Source: Hermodice carunculata
Lineage: Eukaryota > Annelida > Polychaeta > Eunicida > Amphinomidae
NCBI GenBank assembly: GCA_964020975.1
Contig: OZ026629.1
Span: forward strand, 53,588,231-53,652,230
Direction of reading: 5' to 3'
Length of the DNA: 64,000 nucleotides
Below are positions 61,439-64,000 of the stretch, in pieces. Numbering within the stretch: position 1 is the stretch's first letter; each line of letters opens with the position of its first letter. The position numbers and the translations under genes were made by a program. A model generated the notes under the pieces. The model saw only the letters and a program-made list of their open reading frames with translations. It had not been told where the DNA came from and made no database searches.

Positions 61439-62855
61439 AATGACATGTATCCTACAATGTTATTTCAAGCCTGATATATTTCCTTTCCCTGCTTAGCAGT
61501 CTTGCAGTTCTTTGAATGTCGGGGATCTGTGTAAGACCATCACACAACAACGTGTTAGGCCTGGGAGGCTGTTGTATTGCAGAATTCTCAAAAACATGGT
61601 ACAAATGAAGCACAGTCAGACAACATCTTTTGAAAAAGAATATTTTGGTGCTTTTGGCCAATTTGGGAGTTGTTTCCAGCTTTTGGAGCTGAGAAAAAAC
61701 ATGTTGAGCACAGACACTAGGGAGACAGCAAGATGAATGAATCAGCAAGTGCAGACTAGTGTAAAGTCAAACAGAGCCGGTAAAAAATGCTCACAAGTCA
61801 GCAAGCCTACTTCTTGTTTGCCTTGAAAGTGTAATGAAAAGCAAAATATTAGTTAGCCAGGTGGAAAACAGGTTTTACGATCTTTTTTTTTTTTACTTTG
61901 GTCAGATTTGTGTAGAGAGGATGCACGCAAGACCATGTTCATGCTTCAAGCATCTGAAGTCCCATACAAATTAACAGTAGCCCCGTTTGGGTAAATATGA
62001 TTGATGCAGCTTTGTGCTTTTATCTGCTTACATGGCCCACAAAGTTTCAACTTGAATCTTGGGTGTTGACAGGAAGTAAATATTGGTAGTTTGACAGGCA
62101 AGAATGACAAGAATAACTCACATTTAAAGAGTCTGTGTATGGATTGACAACTCTTGTGTCGACCAAATGTGAACCCATGGAGTAGTAGGTACGATATCAA
62201 AATGATTTAAGTGGTAGGACACTGAAACAGGACTGTCAGTGTTCCTGTCATTGCATGGTGATGTTTTTGACAAGACAATATTTATCAAGTGTGTTGTAAA
62301 TTGAAAGCATGAAAGACGTAAGCCTGGATTGTACTGAACTTACAGAATTTGCTTCAAGTTAAATCTTAGGAATATGAAAACAAGTCTTGTGTATTAAAGG
62401 GATCCAGACTGCCAGTGAAGGGTTTGTGGCTGACCTGGCTGTCTGTACAACACCTGAGCTGAAGGTGTTGCCATGTCATCTTACTCAGATTACAAGCACA
62501 AATCCTGAGGTGAAGGCATGAGTCGTTTTTCTGTTATAATGAATGGCCAAAAAGGCCTAAATAATACAATCAAATAGAGACAGTCCTAGACTGGTGGTGA
62601 TCACTTGCGGCCTGGGAAGTTGCAGTGCTGTTTGCAGATCATTATGAGAACTTAACCACTCATTCTGCAGTGCCATTGGTCAGTCCTTGGTTACCGGGAA
62701 ACATCATGGTAGAATTTTACTTTGATAACTGTGCAGATGATTTGTCTGTTTATACAGCTGGGTATCAAAGCTAGTGGACTTTCATCAAGGATAGCTTTTG
62801 GTCAGAAGGTGGCTATAGTAGGAAACAAACAAAGTTGCTTTTGTCACTTCATCTC
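61439..62855. other. Intron-like DNA, nothing recognised
   Basis: No supported exon or element. Confidence 0.45.
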
Positions 62856-62918
62856 GTGTGTGTGTGTGTGTGTGCGTGTGTGTGTGTGTGTGTGTGCGTG
62901 TGTGTGTGTGTGTGTGTG
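62856..62918 (+). repeat. (GT)n microsatellite with two GC interruptions
   Basis: About 31 GT units with GCGT at two places. It ends in GGCAG, an acceptor-like junction, but no supported exon follows. Confidence 0.95.
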
Positions 62919-63391
62919 GCAGGAATGAAAATGAAGACCGTTCAGGTAACTGTTCAGTAATCAGACCATCTTTGAGTACACCTAATGGTGACTGGAGTCG
63001 AGGTCAGATAGGTCAATTGTACCTCATAGTTAATTGTGTATATCACACAGTGGTGCTGCTCAAATTGCCTGCAGGCTGGAAACCAAGCATGTAATGACCA
63101 GAGAAGGAGATACCTTGATTTGTAATTGGTCAGGGCCAGGCTAACTGACTGGCATTGGACAGCTCAATTTCAGTGATTGACAACCTCAGATACCCAACTC
63201 AATCACCGGTCTATGTCACATTACTGTAAAGGTGGAGGAATCCAAGCTCTCACCTAGTGTAGATTCTGCTTCAAGAGGCTGTCAACCTTTTCTAAATTGG
63301 GACACCCCTGTGACAGAAAGTTAGAAACAGTATGTAGCAGGGCCAGAATTATGCAAGAATCTATTTGGATTTTTGTCAATTAGTTTTCTTT

Positions 63392-63631
63392 TTAACCCTT
63401 TCCCCCTCAAACCGGCCAAAACCGGCTGGTGGTCAAATGTCATCTGCTTCAGTGTTTTCAACTAATTTCAACAGTTATGAAAAACAATTTGACTGAGAAA
63501 TGTACATGAGACTTACCAACATCACATGCCCCAGGTCAACAGCTTTCCTTGGCATGGGTTCGGCACTTAGTGCCCAACCCATGCCAAGGAAAGCTGTTGA
63601 CTCAGTCTTAATTCAAGGGGGAAAGGGTTAA
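63392..63631 (+). mobile_element. piggyBac-like MITE with TTAA target duplication
   Basis: TTAA at 63392-63395 and 63628-63631 brackets a 232-bp element (63396-63627). Its ends CCCTTTCCCCCTC and AGGGGGAAAGGG are inverted repeats. TTAA targets and CCC-starting termini define piggyBac-type elements. Decayed relatives lie near 15581, 25352, 47720 and 55775. The interior has a long hairpin, listed separately. No frame. Confidence 0.85.
63535..63601. repeat. 67-bp near-perfect hairpin inside the piggyBac-like MITE
   Basis: Symmetric about base 63568: 33-bp arms with a single C-C mismatch and a 1-nt centre. The left arm runs GTCAACAGCTTTCCTTGGCA then TGGGTT. Potential cruciform or small-RNA precursor. 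Confidence 0.92.
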
Positions 63632-64000
63632 AGAAAGACAAGTTTAGGAGAATCTTTACAAGAATGGATTCTTGGATTCTCACCGAAATTCTGGCCCAGT
63701 GTAGTTTTTAATTATCAAAATGTCTAGAATATATAGCATGGAATAAAACTGTAATGGGTTGATATATTTTGAAGAGAACAAACAAACAAAAAAAAAAAAA
63801 AAAAAAAATTGAATGATGCCAATAGGAATATTATATATATTTTTTTGCAACATATGAACAAATATTGTTCATGAAAGTGAAATCTTACTGACTCACTGAA
63901 CTTTGCACAGATATCTAGCAGTTTGCACCTGGAGAAAAAAAATGGTTTAGGTTTTGGTCATCAAATATCTAAAGTATGAAAGGTGACAAACCTGACTTTT
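63632..64000. other. AT-rich tail of the window
   Basis: An A-run of about 21 lies at 63788-63809. Nothing else recognised. Confidence 0.5.

Overview
The window reads as non-coding, repeat-rich nuclear DNA from an invertebrate animal, probably a marine one. It is AT-rich and has many short-TIR DNA transposon relics, long pure microsatellites, five minisatellites, and a Penelope-like retroelement with a hammerhead ribozyme. CpG is scarce except in islands that mostly coincide with the youngest-looking inserts. These traits fit cephalochordates, hemichordates, echinoderms, brachiopods or molluscs; I cannot name the species. No complete protein-coding gene could be supported.

Layout. 1-3.3 kb: featureless, G+T-rich on the + strand. 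3.3-7.3 kb: two long copies of an unclassified repeat, one carrying a nested TA-flanked MITE. 7.75-8.5 kb: a CpG-rich island with two open blocks in the same frame, the second Cys-rich and ending in a stop; the best candidate for unrecognised host coding sequence away from 58 kb. 8.9-16.4 kb: three kinds of small DNA element in otherwise plain DNA. 17.46-18.37 kb: a 5'-truncated Penelope-like element with a 14-bp target duplication, an open GIY-YIG endonuclease end and an intact-looking hammerhead ribozyme. 21-22.2 kb: two MITEs, one with a G-run/C-run hairpin. 22.6-40.3 kb: a long TG microsatellite, three minisatellites (43, 40 and 44 bp units), a 1.6-kb hAT-like element with a 5-bp target duplication, and a 116-bp TA palindrome. 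41.8-48.9 kb: five TA-flanked MITEs and a 37-bp minisatellite with a 111-bp higher-order repeat. 53.5 kb: a 34-bp minisatellite with a donor-like splice word in each unit. 58.01 kb: a likely first coding exon on the + strand (good start context, upstream in-frame stop, GTAAGT donor). 58.7-64 kb: probably the intron after that exon, carrying a cluster of pogo/Tigger-like MITEs, two MITEs abutting a TA microsatellite, and a piggyBac-like MITE with a long perfect hairpin.

How it fits together. The + strand looks richer in G and T than in C and A over most of the window, and CpG is depleted. This is the pattern expected of long introns transcribed on the + strand and methylated in the germ line. 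With the 58-kb exon, the simplest reading is the 5' part of a large + strand gene with a long first intron, possibly with another promoter upstream. That is inference; transcript data would decide it.
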